Shown: in pieces, positions 1 to 9,401 of the stretch
Layout: every line of letters starts with the position of its first letter
How positions within the stretch are numbered: position 1 is the first letter of the stretch
The notes under the pieces: generated by a model
The model's input: only the letters and a program-made list of their open reading frames with translations
What the model was told of the DNA's origin: nothing
Database searches by the model: none
Translations under genes and position numbers: made by a program
NCBI RefSeq assembly: GCF_000981385.1
Contig: NZ_LATZ01000008.1
Location: 1-64,000 of the forward strand
DNA: 64,000 nucleotides
Source: Bacillus sp. SA1-12
GTDB lineage: Bacteria; Bacillota; Bacilli; Bacillales; Bacillaceae
Reading direction: 5' to 3'

Positions 1-1
1 T

Positions 2-220
2 CAAGGGAAGACTGTTGGCTTACAAGCATATGATGATCAACTATTCATTTATTATAACACGGAGTTAATTGTCCAACACCAAATTAGTCAATTAAAAATC
101 AATTACAAGGATGAGCACTACAAAGCTGAGCTCAGCAGAGCTCTTCCATACTATCCTGATATTGATCATCTGGCAAAGAAAAATTTAGAGACAATTGGAG
201 ATGTGTATAAAAATGAATAA
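2..220 (+). CDS. istA: IS21-type transposase IstA, C-terminal part
   Basis: The frame is open from the window edge to TAA at 218-220 and gives about 72 residues ending in GDVYKNE. IstA is the DDE transposase of IS21 elements. The catalytic core lies upstream of the window and is not visible, so the call rests on the intact istB that follows and overlaps the end of this frame (istB ATG at 213). That overlap is typical of translationally coupled istA-istB pairs. Start missing; whether the element is active cannot be judged. Confidence 0.75.
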   Translation, partial: QGKTVGLQAYDDQLFIYYNTELIVQHQISQLKINYKDEHYKAELSRALPYYPDIDHLAKKNLETIGDVYKNE

Positions 221-965
221 CACCTATCAACAGTTAGTACGAAATTTAGAATATTTAAAGTTAAAGCAAATGATCCAGCATCTAAGTGAAACCATCGATT
301 TTAGTGTTGGAAATCAAGTATCTTTTGTAGAAACACTTGTAAAACTCACAAATTATGAAATTGATGTTCGAGAGAAAAATATGATTCATTCAATGGTAAA
401 AGTGGGGGCATTTCCCCACTTAAAAGAACTAAACCAATTTGACTTTGAATTTCAGCCGTCGATTAATAAACAACAAATTCTTGATTTTATCACTTTACGA
501 TTTATTGAGAGAAAGGAAAATATTATATTTTTAGGCCCTAGTGGTGTGGGGAAAACTCATTTAGCCACTGCTATCGGCATAGCAGCTGCTAAAAAGAGAA
601 CCAGCACTTATTTTATTAAGTGCCATGATTTACTCCAGCAGTTAAAGAGAGCTAAAATTGAAAATCGTTTAGAAGCAAGATTAAAGCATTATACCAAATA
701 TAAACTGCTTATTATTGATGAAATTGGCTATTTACCTATTGATCCAGAAGATGCGAAATTGTTCTTTCAACTCATTGATCTAAGGTATGAAAAGAGAAGT
801 ACAATTCTAACAACTAATATCAATTTCAAGTCATGGGATGAAGTCTTTCAAGATTCTAAACTGGCCAATGCGATTTTAGACCGGGTTTTACATCACGCAA
901 CAGTAGTAAGTATTGTTGGAGAATCTTACCGAATCAAAGATCATCTTGCGAAAGAAAATGAGTAG
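213..965 (+). CDS. istB: IS21-type ATP-binding helper protein IstB
   Basis: A 250-residue protein of normal IstB length. IstB is a DnaA/AAA+-like ATPase that assembles on DNA and directs the IstA transposase to targets. The Walker A motif GPSGVGKT is at about residue 107 and the Walker B-like LLIIDEIGYLP follows about 60 residues later. A TTG at 195 keeps the frame open upstream, but the ATG at 213 gives the usual N-terminus and the usual overlap with istA. The gene looks intact. Confidence 0.92.
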   Translation: MNNTYQQLVRNLEYLKLKQMIQHLSETIDFSVGNQVSFVETLVKLTNYEIDVREKNMIHSMVKVGAFPHLKELNQFDFEFQPSINKQQILDFITLRFIERKENIIFLGPSGVGKTHLATAIGIAAAKKRTSTYFIKCHDLLQQLKRAKIENRLEARLKHYTKYKLLIIDEIGYLPIDPEDAKLFFQLIDLRYEKRSTILTTNINFKSWDEVFQDSKLANAILDRVLHHATVVSIVGESYRIKDHLAKENE

Positions 966-1556
966 AATTTGTACATACTTAAACGATCAAAAGTGTACAT
1001 ACTTAGGTTGACATTTATACTGAAACTATCTCACCAATACTCCTGCATGCGTCATAGTAGACAGAACTATGGGGTGTGAAGCCAGGTAGATTCGGCAGAA
1101 CAATGCTAACCCTCCTTCTCTCAAGTAGGTATTCTACGGATATGCCGCGTGGCTGAAAAACTAGATATGGTGAGAATATCTAATAGAAAAGAACTGACGA
1201 ACTTCCGAAGGTACGGGTCTAAAGTTAGAACATAAGGAAACTTATGGCTCATCTAGCGATGAGGTGAGTGGTGTGGAGTAAAAATCTACCCTATGAAATA
1301 CACTATATCGGACTACGGCGATATCCAGCTCACAGGCTTAGAGGAAGCACCTATGTTTAGAATAGATAGCTATATTGTAAGGAACTTGGAAAGCAAGAAA
1401 CGTTGAATTAATGGCTGTCACCACAACGGTTGCTATAAGGCGCAAGCCGAAAAGTATTTATTCTTGTGAGGGTAGGGGCATGACTGATGAACATCTTGTA
1501 ATGAGATATGAGGAACAGCCCCAAGTCTAACAATACACAACGATTATTTTTCAAAA

Positions 1557-3414
1557 GTGAGTTGCACCGATCGGGTAAGAATGTGGGAACATCACCTCAA
1601 AGAGGAGGATGCCACAGTGCAAGCGATAAGGTATTGGGATTACTACGACATGACAGAGACTTTTTCAGACTTATATACTAAATCGTCTAAACAGGAATCA
1701 TTCCATCATTTATACGATATTATTACTTCTCGAAAAAACATCTTGTTGGCATATCGAACCCTTAAATCAAACAAAGGTTCAAAGACTCCAGGAACCGACA
1801 AGAAAACCATCGACGATGTGAAGAAACTTTCAGAGGACCAAATAGTTAAGGAAATCCAAACTAGGTTGAGAAACTACCGACCTAAAAAGGTAAGACGAAA
1901 GCTAATTGAAAAAGAGAATGGAAAATGGAGACCGCTAGGTATTCCTTGTATCATGGATAGGCTAATACAACAATGCTTCAGACAAGTGCTTGAACCAATA
2001 ATGGAAGCTAGATTTTACAAACATAGTTATGGATTTAGACCTCTTCGGTCAACTCATCATGCGATGGCAAGAGTACAATTTCTGATAAATCAAGCCTCTC
2101 TTCATTACGTAGTGGATATGGATATTAAAGGATTCTTTGATAATATCAACCACTCACTACTAATTAAGCAATTATGGAATATAGGTGTCAAAGACCGTAG
2201 GGTCTTAGCCTGTATTTCCAAAATGTTAAAGGCGGAAATCGATGGGGAAGGTAGACCTTCAAAGGGTGCACCACAAGGCGGACTGTTATCTCCATTACTT
2301 TCAAACATCGTACTCAATGATTTAGACCAATGGGTAGGTGAATCAATGGGAATTCTTTCCCCTCAATAAACCATACAAAACGCGTGAAGGGGAAAGGTAC
2401 GTGAAAAAGCGAACCAATCTCAAAGAAGGGTACCTCGTCCGCTACGCGGACGACTTTAAGATTCTCTGTCGAGATTGGAAAACAGCGCAAAAGTGGTATC
2501 ATGCCGTAAGGTCATATCTTAAAGAACGTCTGAAACTAGACATCTCCCCAGAGAAATCACAGATAATTAATCTGAGAAAAAGGGAATCTGAGTTTCTTGG
2601 TTTCACCATCCGTGCAAACATTAAAGGAAAGAAGCCAGTAGCACATACTGGCATTAAAACAAGTAAAAGCCGAAAAATTAAAGCTGATATCAAGAGATAT
2701 GTACAAAAAATCAAAACATCTCCAACTGCTCAAAATGCACTTCTTTTTAATAGCTTTGTTTTAGGAATCCATAACTATTTCAGTCGAGCAACACACGTCA
2801 ACATTGAGTTCTCACGTCTTGCTTACGATGTACGCACGTTTATCTATAACTGTCTAAAGTCTGTTGGGAAATATGAACACCCTCTAAACCCACCACCAGC
2901 TTATAAAAACTTTTATAAATCGGGTTATAGAACGTTTAAAGTAGCGAATGTATACCTCTTTCCAATTGCTGATGTAAAAACTAAAAATGCAATGAACTTT
3001 AGCCAGTACATGTCACCATTTACAATTGAAGGCAGAGAACATATACATAAACAACTACGAGTAGACATACAGTTTCAAATTTCACTTTTAATGAAGTCAA
3101 CCATTCCAACACGAAGTGTTGAATACATGGATAATCGAATTAGTCGATACAGTATGAAGATGGGACAATGTGAAATCACAGGTATCTTTCTCCAAGCAAG
3201 TGACGTACATTGTCATCATTACATCCCTCTCCATCTTGGCGGAGACGACTCTTTCAATAACCTTAGAATTATCCATAGAGATATACATATGGCGATTCAT
3301 CAAACAGACAAACAAGCAATTAAATCACGTTTAATGGATTTTGCGAATGACAAATCGGTTATAAATAAACTAAACAAGTACCGTGAAAAATGCGGTTTGG
3401 AAACCATCAAGTAA
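1557..3414 (+). pseudogene. Group II intron reverse transcriptase/maturase with HNH domain, frameshifted
   Basis: The first frame (to 2369) holds the N-terminal RT blocks: RPLGIPCIMDRLIQQ, YGFRP, VVDMDIKGFFDNI and GAPQGGLLSPLLSN. The second frame (open from about 2338 to 3414) continues with the catalytic VRYADD motif, the maturase domain X, and a C-terminal HNH endonuclease region (C, HCHHYIPLHLGGDD, H). Together they give a normal full-length protein, but a one-base change near 2336-2345 separates palm motifs from YADD. GTG at 1557 and ATG at 1581 are both possible starts. A functional product would need frameshifting; a sequencing error is the other explanation. Confidence 0.85.
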
Positions 3415-3468
3415 TCCAAATCTTGAAGTAACATGGAACTTATAATCTAGTAAGTAATGTTAAATGGA

Positions 3469-3502
3469 ACGCGGAATGATAGGAAACTATCACGTTCCGT
3501 GT
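3469..3502 (+). ncRNA. Group II intron domain V hairpin
   Basis: A 34-nt hairpin sits 55 bases after the maturase stop. The stem starts with the triad CGC (3470-3472), runs through GGAAT, and has a GATAG-GAAA-CTATC tip with a GNRA tetraloop and a two-base bulge on the 3' side. This is the expected layout of the catalytic domain V. Confidence 0.8.
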
Positions 3503-3619
3503 GGCGCAGGGGAAAAGCTGGAGATTACTTCAAATGCTTACCTATTGCAACCATTAGTGAAAGAGGGAAATAAATGATTTTATGATATAGAGCATATTTT
3601 AGTTATTCCATAATAGGGT

Positions 3620-3658
3620 GCAATCCTTGAATAAAAGGGATAGTGCTCTTTTACTTTT
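3620..3658 (+). repeat. Dispersed hairpin repeat, copy 1
   Basis: These 39 bases are identical to 8897-8935. The unit can fold (GGGYGCAATCC with GGGATAGTGCTC, some G-U pairs) and ends in a T-rich run, so it resembles a terminator-bearing intergenic repeat. It lies in the 3' flank of the group II intron. Function is unknown. Confidence 0.7.
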
Positions 3659-3731
3659 AAAGGGTAAAATAATGAATAAGAAGTGATATTAAGGGGCCAA
3701 CATAAGGTGCAATTTAAGTGAGGTGATACTA

Positions 3732-4190
3732 ATGATACTAGTAAGTTCTTGTTTAGCAGGATTAAAGGTAAGATATAACAGTACACATTGTTTAGATCAT
3801 AAGATCAGTCAACTATTACAAGAGAATAAAGTTATACCTATATGCCCGGAATTGCTAGGGGGTTTTTCGACCCCTAGAGAACCTGCTGAAATTATCGGTG
3901 GTAACGGGGAAGATGTATTGGATGGGAAAGCTAAAGTTGTTGAAAAAACAGGTAGGGACGTTACGGAACAATATATAAAAGGAGCTTATACAACATTAAA
4001 AACGGCTATAGAGCTTGGAGCAACAATAGTTGTTCTTAAAGAATATAGTCCATCCTGTGGTAGTTCAATGATTTATAATGGTGAATTTAAAGGAAAAAAA
4101 ATTGTTGGAAACGGAGTTACAACTGCTTTACTTAAAAGAAATGGATTACAAGTAATTTCAGAAGAACAGTTCTTTGATCTTCAATTATAG
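3732..4190 (+). CDS. DUF523 family protein (YbbK-like)
   Basis: A 152-residue protein of the DUF523 family, whose biochemical role is not established. The family hallmarks are visible: VSSCLAGLKVRY near the N-terminus, CPELLGGFSTPREPAEI around residue 42, and KEYSPSCGS in the second half; the conserved cysteines suggest a metal or redox role. The frame opens at GTG 3723, but AGGTGA (3721-3726) is a ribosome site five bases before ATG 3732, so that start is preferred. It stands alone after the intron. Intact, normal length. Confidence 0.85.
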   Translation: MILVSSCLAGLKVRYNSTHCLDHKISQLLQENKVIPICPELLGGFSTPREPAEIIGGNGEDVLDGKAKVVEKTGRDVTEQYIKGAYTTLKTAIELGATIVVLKEYSPSCGSSMIYNGEFKGKKIVGNGVTTALLKRNGLQVISEEQFFDLQL

Positions 4191-4316
4191 GGCCCGTTTA
4201 TTGAGCAACGCGTCTTTTTGTATAGGGTCATTTAATTGGATAAAACGCAGATTAAATTGGAAGGTAAATGGAAAGGTACGAAGAATATTTACCATAATGA
4301 AGGCTATAAAGGAAAC

Positions 4317-4350
4317 AAAAAAGACAGTAAGGTTTAAATTAACTACTGTC
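4317..4350 (-). terminator. Rho-independent terminator, minus strand
   Basis: Read on the minus strand, GACAGTA (4350-4344) pairs with TACTGTC (4329-4323) and is followed by six Ts. It lies directly at the end of the extended coiled-coil reading frame and supports that longer frame as the original gene. Confidence 0.7.
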
Positions 4351-4585
4351 TGCTTAATCTTTCTATTTCTGATTCTACTTTGAAAACTCTCTTATTTAAA
4401 ACTTCAGTTTTATCGTCAACATGGTCAACGATTTTTTCTGTTTAAACACCTAAACTATCAATTAGGTTTTTTTGCAGTCTTTCTTGGCCCTCTTCTAGTC
4501 TTTTTTGTCTCTGTTTTAGCTCATTTATATCTGTACGCATTTCTTTTATTTCATTAAGTATTTGTTTTAAAGTTTCTTCTATCAT
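4343..4585 (-). pseudogene. Small coiled-coil protein with in-frame stop
   Basis: On the minus strand, ATG (4585-4583) follows a good AAAGGAG ribosome site. It encodes 47 residues of heptad-like helix (MIEETLKQILNEIKEMRTDI...), then TAA at 4444-4442. The same frame continues without a shift for 32 more codons in similar charged-helix composition (TEKIVDHVDDKTEVL...) to TAG at 4345-4343, and a terminator overlaps the end. This indicates an 80-codon gene interrupted by one nonsense codon. Similar small coiled-coil proteins are common in Bacillus; the role is unknown. A truncated 47-residue product may still be made. Confidence 0.6.
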
Positions 4586-5300
4586 TATTTTCTCCTTTTC
4601 CAGAATTCATTCTAATTATAATATCGATTTGTGTGTGAATGAATCTAAAAATAGGATGAACTTTTTAGAGGTTTTGTACTATTCATAAAAGGTTTAATTA
4701 ATTATCTAAAAAGTCATATTCTCCTTAGCGTGGTGAAATATAAAATGGGTCAATTTTGTCCTTAATGGTGTTCTGAAGAATATTATCCCCTTTTATGGAG
4801 ATTTTTTTCATCAAATGTTCGAAAGGTAGTTGAAAGCACAAGATTAAAGTAGAAAAATAGATGAAGATCTTATAGAACATAATAAAAACTGAATATTGGA
4901 ACTATTCACAATACATAAAATTTGTTATTATTTTTACCAATAAGACTCCCTTACTAATATTTAGCAATGCGAATTAGAAGTTAAATTAGTCCTAATATCC
5001 TAAGGATGAAGTCTATAAATAAAAATAATAAGTTCAAAGTTGTTTTCATTATCTGGCTGTTCTTGAGGGCCCGCCAACATTTTAGCGTAAACCCACGTAA
5101 AAAAAGTTAACTCATTCGTATAGTATAGGAAATATTATTTATAAATTTTAACATTCTGAAATTGGACTCAGTCCTCCCAAAATAACCAAAGGATTTTTAT
5201 TTGTATTTTAAATATACAGAATATGCAGAATATTCCATTTCGAGAAATTTCGATGTAAAAAGAATCTGCAACTACAATTATATCTTTGGAGGGATAGCTA
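4586..5300. other. Intergenic region
   Basis: About 700 AT-rich bases between the minus-strand coiled-coil gene and the kinase gene. It must hold the promoters of both. I see no convincing consensus promoter, RNA gene or repeat here. Confidence 0.5.
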
Positions 5301-8225
5301 TTGAATAACCTAATAGCTCTGGACCAGTATTCTTGCCCGAAAGTAGAAAAGCTAAAGCTTGAACATGAATGGGAAAAGTTTATTTCTGATTATAATTCAA
5401 CTCCGATAATCCGCCCTATAATGTATGAATCATGGCAGCGTAGCTTGGAGCAAGGAATTAGTCCACTTCAAAGTAAGACTTCCATTAACCTCAGTGAAGA
5501 AGAAGTTAAGGAATATGTGTCAAGTAATCCTCTTTTTCGTACGATAAAACCAGTACTAACGAAATTAAAAGATATGTATATGGATTCCGGCTATTTGACA
5601 GCGTTTTGTAATTCTTCTGGTGATGTTGTTTATTTAGACGGAGATTTGTCTTTAATGCTCAAGGCTGAGGATATGAATTTTGTCCACGGCTCATCTTGGG
5701 CAGAACATAACGCAGGTACGAATGCCATTGGAACAGCAATTGTCACCGGTTCTCCGATTCAAGTGTTTGCTGGAGAACACTTTTGTCAAGAGTTACAAAA
5801 GTGGACATGTACAGCTTATCCTATCTGTGATCCGGCATCCCAAAAAATTTTGGGAGTCATTAACATGGCAGGGCTATGGATCGTCAACCATCCTCATGTT
5901 TTATCAGTAGTCACTTCATCGGGACAAGAAGTAAATGGGATGCTGCGCAAGCAGATAAAGTGGGAACGGTATAAGCTGCTAGAATATTACCAAAGCAAAA
6001 GTATTTCTTGGCAGTCAAAGACCTATTTAGCCGTATTAGATCGAGGAGGGAAGGTGATGAAAGCATCGCCTTTATTATATGAACAAGGGTTGATTGATTC
6101 GAACCATTCCTTGGTGGGCACACCTTCTCTATCGTTATCATTAACGTCAAAGACATATTGGGAATTTGAACATCCAAAAGGAATTTGGTGTTTTGAGCTA
6201 ATCCCTTATATCTACGGAGGAATGCCTATTGGTGCCGTTGTTCATGTTATTCCTCCATCTATATCTAGTTTTAGGGACATATCCATTGCCTCAATATCTT
6301 CCTCCCCTACTGTTAAAGATGGAAGGCTTCCATTTTTAACAAGTAAACATGGATTAACCAGGAGGGCTATAATCCATAATCATAATGACAAGAAACAAGT
6401 TGTAGAGAAAAAATCGATTAAAATACCCGATTCTTATAAATCTCTTTTTGATCACAATCCTGATGGTATGTATTCTTGTGATTTACAGGGGAATTTATTA
6501 GATGCGAATCCGGCTTTGGAAAGAATAGTTGGATATAGGGTTGAGGAACTTCGAAAGATAGCACTTGAATCACTAGTTCTCCCAGAATATCTAGAAGAAA
6601 AATTGAAAAAATTAGAAAAAATAATGAATGGAAAGCCGCAAGAATATGAGGTGGCGATTAAGCACAAAAATGGATACCGAGTAGATTTAAAAGTAAAAAA
6701 TTTCCCAATTATCATAGACAATGACATTGTAGGAGTTCATGGAATTGTAAAAGATATTACCAAAAATAAGCAAATGGAAGAAGATCTGCAATCGACCAAA
6801 CAACAATTAGACTTATTTCTTAAAAATACAGTAGATTCTATTATTATTTCTGACTTAAAACATAACGTCATAAAAGTGAATAAAGCGTTTGAAGAAGTAT
6901 TTGGTTGGACGGAACAAGAAATAATAGGAAGAAAAAAACCTATTATCCCAAACTTTTTAGTTGAAAAGTATACTGAAACCCTTCAAAAAATATTGAGTAA
7001 CAGGCATGTAATGTCGTTTGAAACGATTAGGCAACGAAAAGATGGAAGTTTCATTGATGTAAGTAGCTTCGTCTCCCCAATTGTAAATGCGAAGGGCAAT
7101 GTGACAGCTTTTGTATCCATCTTAAGGGATATTACGGAACAAAAACGAATGGAAGAAGCATTGAAAGAAAGCGAAATGAAATACCGTGTTCTTTTTGAAC
7201 AAATACCTGATGCGGTATTCTTGGTAGAAATGAATGAAGATGGAACTCCATCTCGATACATTGAAGTAAACCCAGTTGGATGTGAAAGATTGGGGTACAG
7301 CAGGGAAGAACTTCTCTCGGTACCTTTTACCGATATTGTTTCTCAAGATTCAACAATATACCGGAAAATCATGGGGGGAATTGGAGAAGGAAAACGCTCT
7401 TTCACTATACAAAACGAATCAGTTTTTAGAACAGGAAAAAAAATGAATGTTGAGCTTAGTCTCCAAGTTTTTAACTTAAGCGGGAAGGAGGTTTTCCTAG
7501 CTATCTCTCGAGATATCACGGAACGGTTAAAAACAGAAGAATTATTACGAAAATCGGAGAAGCTTGCTGTTGTAGGACATTTAGCTACTGCTATCGCCCA
7601 TGAAGTTAACAATCCTCTAACCGCAATGAAAGGTTTTATTCAATTACTTAAATCAACCGAAAATGAGAACAACCAGCAGTATATAGATGTGGTGTTAACA
7701 GAAATTGATCGAATAGAAGGCATTACAAATGAATTTATGGCGGCAGCCAAGCCACAGGCAGTAAAGGTTCAACCTAATGATATGTATATGTTAATTAAAC
7801 AGGTTACACACTTATTCCAATCTCAAATGATTAACAACGTTCAAATTAGAACTGAGTTTGAATTGGGCATCCCTTTAATCCTATTTGAACGGAACCAATT
7901 AAAACAAGTATTTATCAATATTTTGAAAAATGCCATTGAATCGATGCCGCTGGGAGGAGAAGTTTTAATTCAAGTCAAAAAATCTGATGATCGCCATGTA
8001 TGCATTAGCATAATAGATCAAGGGTGCGGGATCCCAAAAGAACGTATGCCATATCTTGGGGAACCTTTTTATAGTATTAAAGAAGAAGGAATCGGCCTAG
8101 GATTAATGATTTGTTACAAAATTATTGAAGCGTATGGAGGAGAAATATGTATAGAAAGTGAAGTGGGTAAAGGAACGATAGTTAATGTCATTCTTCCTAT
8201 ATATCCTTTTAAATATAGTTTTTAA
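5301..8225 (+). CDS. GAF-PAS-PAS-PAS sensor histidine kinase
   Basis: A 974-residue soluble kinase with no transmembrane segments. Residues about 30-230 match the N-terminal sensor of AcoR-type sigma-54 activators (MYESWQRSLEQGISP, then a GAF-like region with HNAGTNAIGTA). Three PAS domains follow (about 380-490, 497-615 and 620-740), the last two joined by DIT(E/K) linkers. Then come HisKA with the phospho-acceptor His near residue 767 (AHEVNNPLT) and a HATPase domain with NILKNAIES, DQGCGIP and GIGLGL. The kinase half resembles the sporulation kinases KinA/KinE, which feed the Spo0F-Spo0A relay. There is no partner response regulator nearby. TTG start with GGAGGG 8 bases upstream. Confidence 0.88.
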   Translation: MNNLIALDQYSCPKVEKLKLEHEWEKFISDYNSTPIIRPIMYESWQRSLEQGISPLQSKTSINLSEEEVKEYVSSNPLFRTIKPVLTKLKDMYMDSGYLTAFCNSSGDVVYLDGDLSLMLKAEDMNFVHGSSWAEHNAGTNAIGTAIVTGSPIQVFAGEHFCQELQKWTCTAYPICDPASQKILGVINMAGLWIVNHPHVLSVVTSSGQEVNGMLRKQIKWERYKLLEYYQSKSISWQSKTYLAVLDRGGKVMKASPLLYEQGLIDSNHSLVGTPSLSLSLTSKTYWEFEHPKGIWCFELIPYIYGGMPIGAVVHVIPPSISSFRDISIASISSSPTVKDGRLPFLTSKHGLTRRAIIHNHNDKKQVVEKKSIKIPDSYKSLFDHNPDGMYSCDLQGNLLDANPALERIVGYRVEELRKIALESLVLPEYLEEKLKKLEKIMNGKPQEYEVAIKHKNGYRVDLKVKNFPIIIDNDIVGVHGIVKDITKNKQMEEDLQSTKQQLDLFLKNTVDSIIISDLKHNVIKVNKAFEEVFGWTEQEIIGRKKPIIPNFLVEKYTETLQKILSNRHVMSFETIRQRKDGSFIDVSSFVSPIVNAKGNVTAFVSILRDITEQKRMEEALKESEMKYRVLFEQIPDAVFLVEMNEDGTPSRYIEVNPVGCERLGYSREELLSVPFTDIVSQDSTIYRKIMGGIGEGKRSFTIQNESVFRTGKKMNVELSLQVFNLSGKEVFLAISRDITERLKTEELLRKSEKLAVVGHLATAIAHEVNNPLTAMKGFIQLLKSTENENNQQYIDVVLTEIDRIEGITNEFMAAAKPQAVKVQPNDMYMLIKQVTHLFQSQMINNVQIRTEFELGIPLILFERNQLKQVFINILKNAIESMPLGGEVLIQVKKSDDRHVCISIIDQGCGIPKERMPYLGEPFYSIKEEGIGLGLMICYKIIEAYGGEICIESEVGKGTIVNVILPIYPFKYSF

Positions 8226-8257
8226 TCGATTCAGCAAGGTGACGCGGGGAAATTATC

Positions 8258-8440
8258 TTGTTCAAGTCGAGTAATCTACTAGATTGGACCCTTCATGCTT
8301 TCATTTATCAAGCAAAATTTGAAGAAAATACTCTTTTAGAAAGCCCAGATTTATTTCGTCTAGGCAATAAGGATGTATTACTCTTCTCAATCATGCCTTT
8401 ACTGCTTTTTTACTGTCAATGTAAAATGGATACCATATAA
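8258..8440 (+). pseudogene. Fossil fragment of a GH32 beta-fructosidase
   Basis: A short frame, in its middle, reads SSNLLDWT, then LLESPDLFRLGNKDVLLFS. This resembles the sucrose-6-phosphate hydrolase stretch around the acid/base motif (W-E-C-P-D-x-F-x-L-x-G-K-x-V-L-L-F-S), with the Cys changed and flanking motifs lost. No start, nucleophile motif or C-terminal domain is present. It looks like about 55 residues left from a GH32 gene. The similarity is read by eye and could be chance. Confidence 0.45.
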
Positions 8441-8529
8441 AGTCACCTATTGGGAGCTTATCTTTAAAATGGATTAAGTGGCTTTTGGAGTAAGAGGTCA
8501 TAAGATTATTAATTTGGAGCGAATATTAA

Positions 8530-8789
8530 ATGAAGAAGTACACTTGTCCTTGTTGTGGTTATAAGACTCTTGCTAAGATAGTTATGAAATATGTAAAGTT
8601 TGCTATTGGGAAGATGATTCCGTACAGAATGAAGACCCCGACTTTGAAGGCGGAGCTAATGAAGTATTTCTGAGACAAGCACAAAGGAATTTCAAAATTT
8701 ATGGAGCAAGTGAAAAAAGGTTTAAAGACAATGTTGAAGACCCATTCCTAAGAGGGTACGAAAAAGATGAGGATTTCAAACCTCTCTAA
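8530..8789 (+). pseudogene. CPCC cysteine-rich protein, frameshifted
   Basis: ATG 8530 follows a GGAG site and encodes MKKYTCPCCGYKTL, the start of the CPCC-type cysteine-rich family. The frame is lost shortly after codon 15, and another frame continues with YEICKVCYWEDDSVQNEDP and then EGGANEVFLRQAQRNFKIYG, to TAA at 8787-8789. Joined, the pieces make one family-like protein of about 85 residues with both CxxC pairs. The lesion lies near 8570-8582. Function of the family is unknown. Confidence 0.75.
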
Positions 8790-8896
8790 GTATTTTTCAG
8801 GGGATTACCACTAGTAATTAAATCTTTATTCTTATTAATGGGTAGCAAGAACATTATTAATTATTATCTTGAAATAAAGTCTTTAATGAAAAGGGC

Positions 8897-8935
8897 GCAA
8901 TCCTTGAATAAAAGGGATAGTGCTCTTTTACTTTT
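8897..8935 (+). repeat. Dispersed hairpin repeat, copy 2
   Basis: Identical over 39 bases to 3620-3658, with different flanks. It ends in a T-rich tract. A diverged relative with the same GGGCGC-AT-...-GAATAAAA order is seen at about 34127-34147. Confidence 0.7.
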
Positions 8936-8967
8936 GGGCCAGATTATTGAATAAAGTTTTTTAGCTT

Positions 8968-9013
8968 AAAAACGTCTTAAATCTCTGATAATATGGTGTT
9001 GAGACGTTTTTTT
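8968..9013 (+). terminator. Probable terminator
   Basis: AACGTCT (8971-8977) pairs with AGACGTT (9002-9008) and a run of Ts follows. The loop is long, about 24 bases. Confidence 0.45.
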
Positions 9014-9202
9014 ATTAGAGAATGAACGAAAGATAAGTGTTATTAACACGTATAGAGGGATGGAACCTAAGATAACTTATCTCTTTCTTCAGCAAACGGG
9101 CCATTTGTGGAAAAAGTATTAAAACTAATGATTTAATGTTTCGACGAATAATAGGGTGTATTGATATATGGCTTAAAAATATAGAAATGCTTGAAAAGAT
9201 AA

Positions 9203-9231
9203 TTGACAAATAAAATAGAAAAGTATACGAT
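9203..9231 (+). promoter_or_regulatory. Candidate sigma-A promoter upstream of the operator array
   Basis: TTGACA (9203-9208), a 17-base spacer and TACGAT (9226-9231). It would read toward the MalE-like gene, with a cre-like site right after the expected start point. A second possible -10 (TATAAT, 9350-9355) lies closer to the operators but lacks a good -35. Predicted only. Confidence 0.4.
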
Positions 9232-9243
9232 GTATATATCAGT

Positions 9244-9257
9244 TGTGAGCGCTTTCC
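9244..9257 (+). promoter_or_regulatory. Candidate cre (CcpA) site
   Basis: TGTGAGCGCTTTCC matches the loose cre consensus TGWNANCGNTNWCA at all fixed positions but the last. It lies just downstream of the candidate promoter, where CcpA could block transcription. Confidence 0.4.
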
Positions 9258-9401
9258 TGAAAATAGTTTTAATAACACTAGTAATCTTAAAGTTTTGTAA
9301 ATTTATAATAAATATATAAGATGTCAATTTTATTTAGAAGACATTTATGTATAATATCGAAAAAGGTGTATATATACGGTAGTATTTTCAAAAATTTGAA
9401 G

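Larger units (their letters stand above)
1..1013 (+). mobile_element. IS21-family insertion sequence, 3' part
   Basis: The element enters from outside the window. It carries the end of istA and all of istB. After istB come two copies of TGTACATACTTA (970-981 and 994-1005). The right end is placed at the ACA at 1011-1013, because read inward this end starts TGTCAACCTAAGTATGTACA; IS21 ends usually start TG and carry several short repeats. The left end and target duplication cannot be seen, so the boundary is inferred. Confidence 0.75.
1074..3553 (+). mobile_element. Group II intron with internal RT/HNH ORF
   Basis: The likely 5' end is GTGTG at 1074-1078, matching the GUGYG start of group II introns. 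About 480 bases of structured non-coding sequence precede the reverse transcriptase ORF, and a domain V hairpin follows the ORF. The 3' end is only approximate (about 3545-3560), because I could not fold domain VI with certainty. The intron starts about 60 bp after the IS21 end. The exons around it are not recognisable genes. The encoded protein is frameshifted, so splicing or mobility would need help from elsewhere. Confidence 0.75.
8790..9202. other. Intergenic region
   Basis: Contains the second copy of the hairpin repeat (8897-8935) and a terminator-like hairpin (8968-9013). No gene with a ribosome site is seen on either strand. Confidence 0.5.

Noticed and set aside
2105..2714. Minus-strand frames opposite the intron maturase
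   Set aside because: They lie wholly within the two maturase frames, lack ribosome sites and have shadow-like composition.
4174..4383. 69-codon plus-strand frame after the DUF523 gene
   Set aside because: It overlaps the minus-strand coiled-coil gene's terminator and end, has no ribosome site and no recognisable motif.
9015..9327. Minus-strand hydrophobic frames
   Set aside because: AT-rich sequence gives Ile/Phe-rich frames by chance; no ribosome site, and the candidate promoter region lies here.
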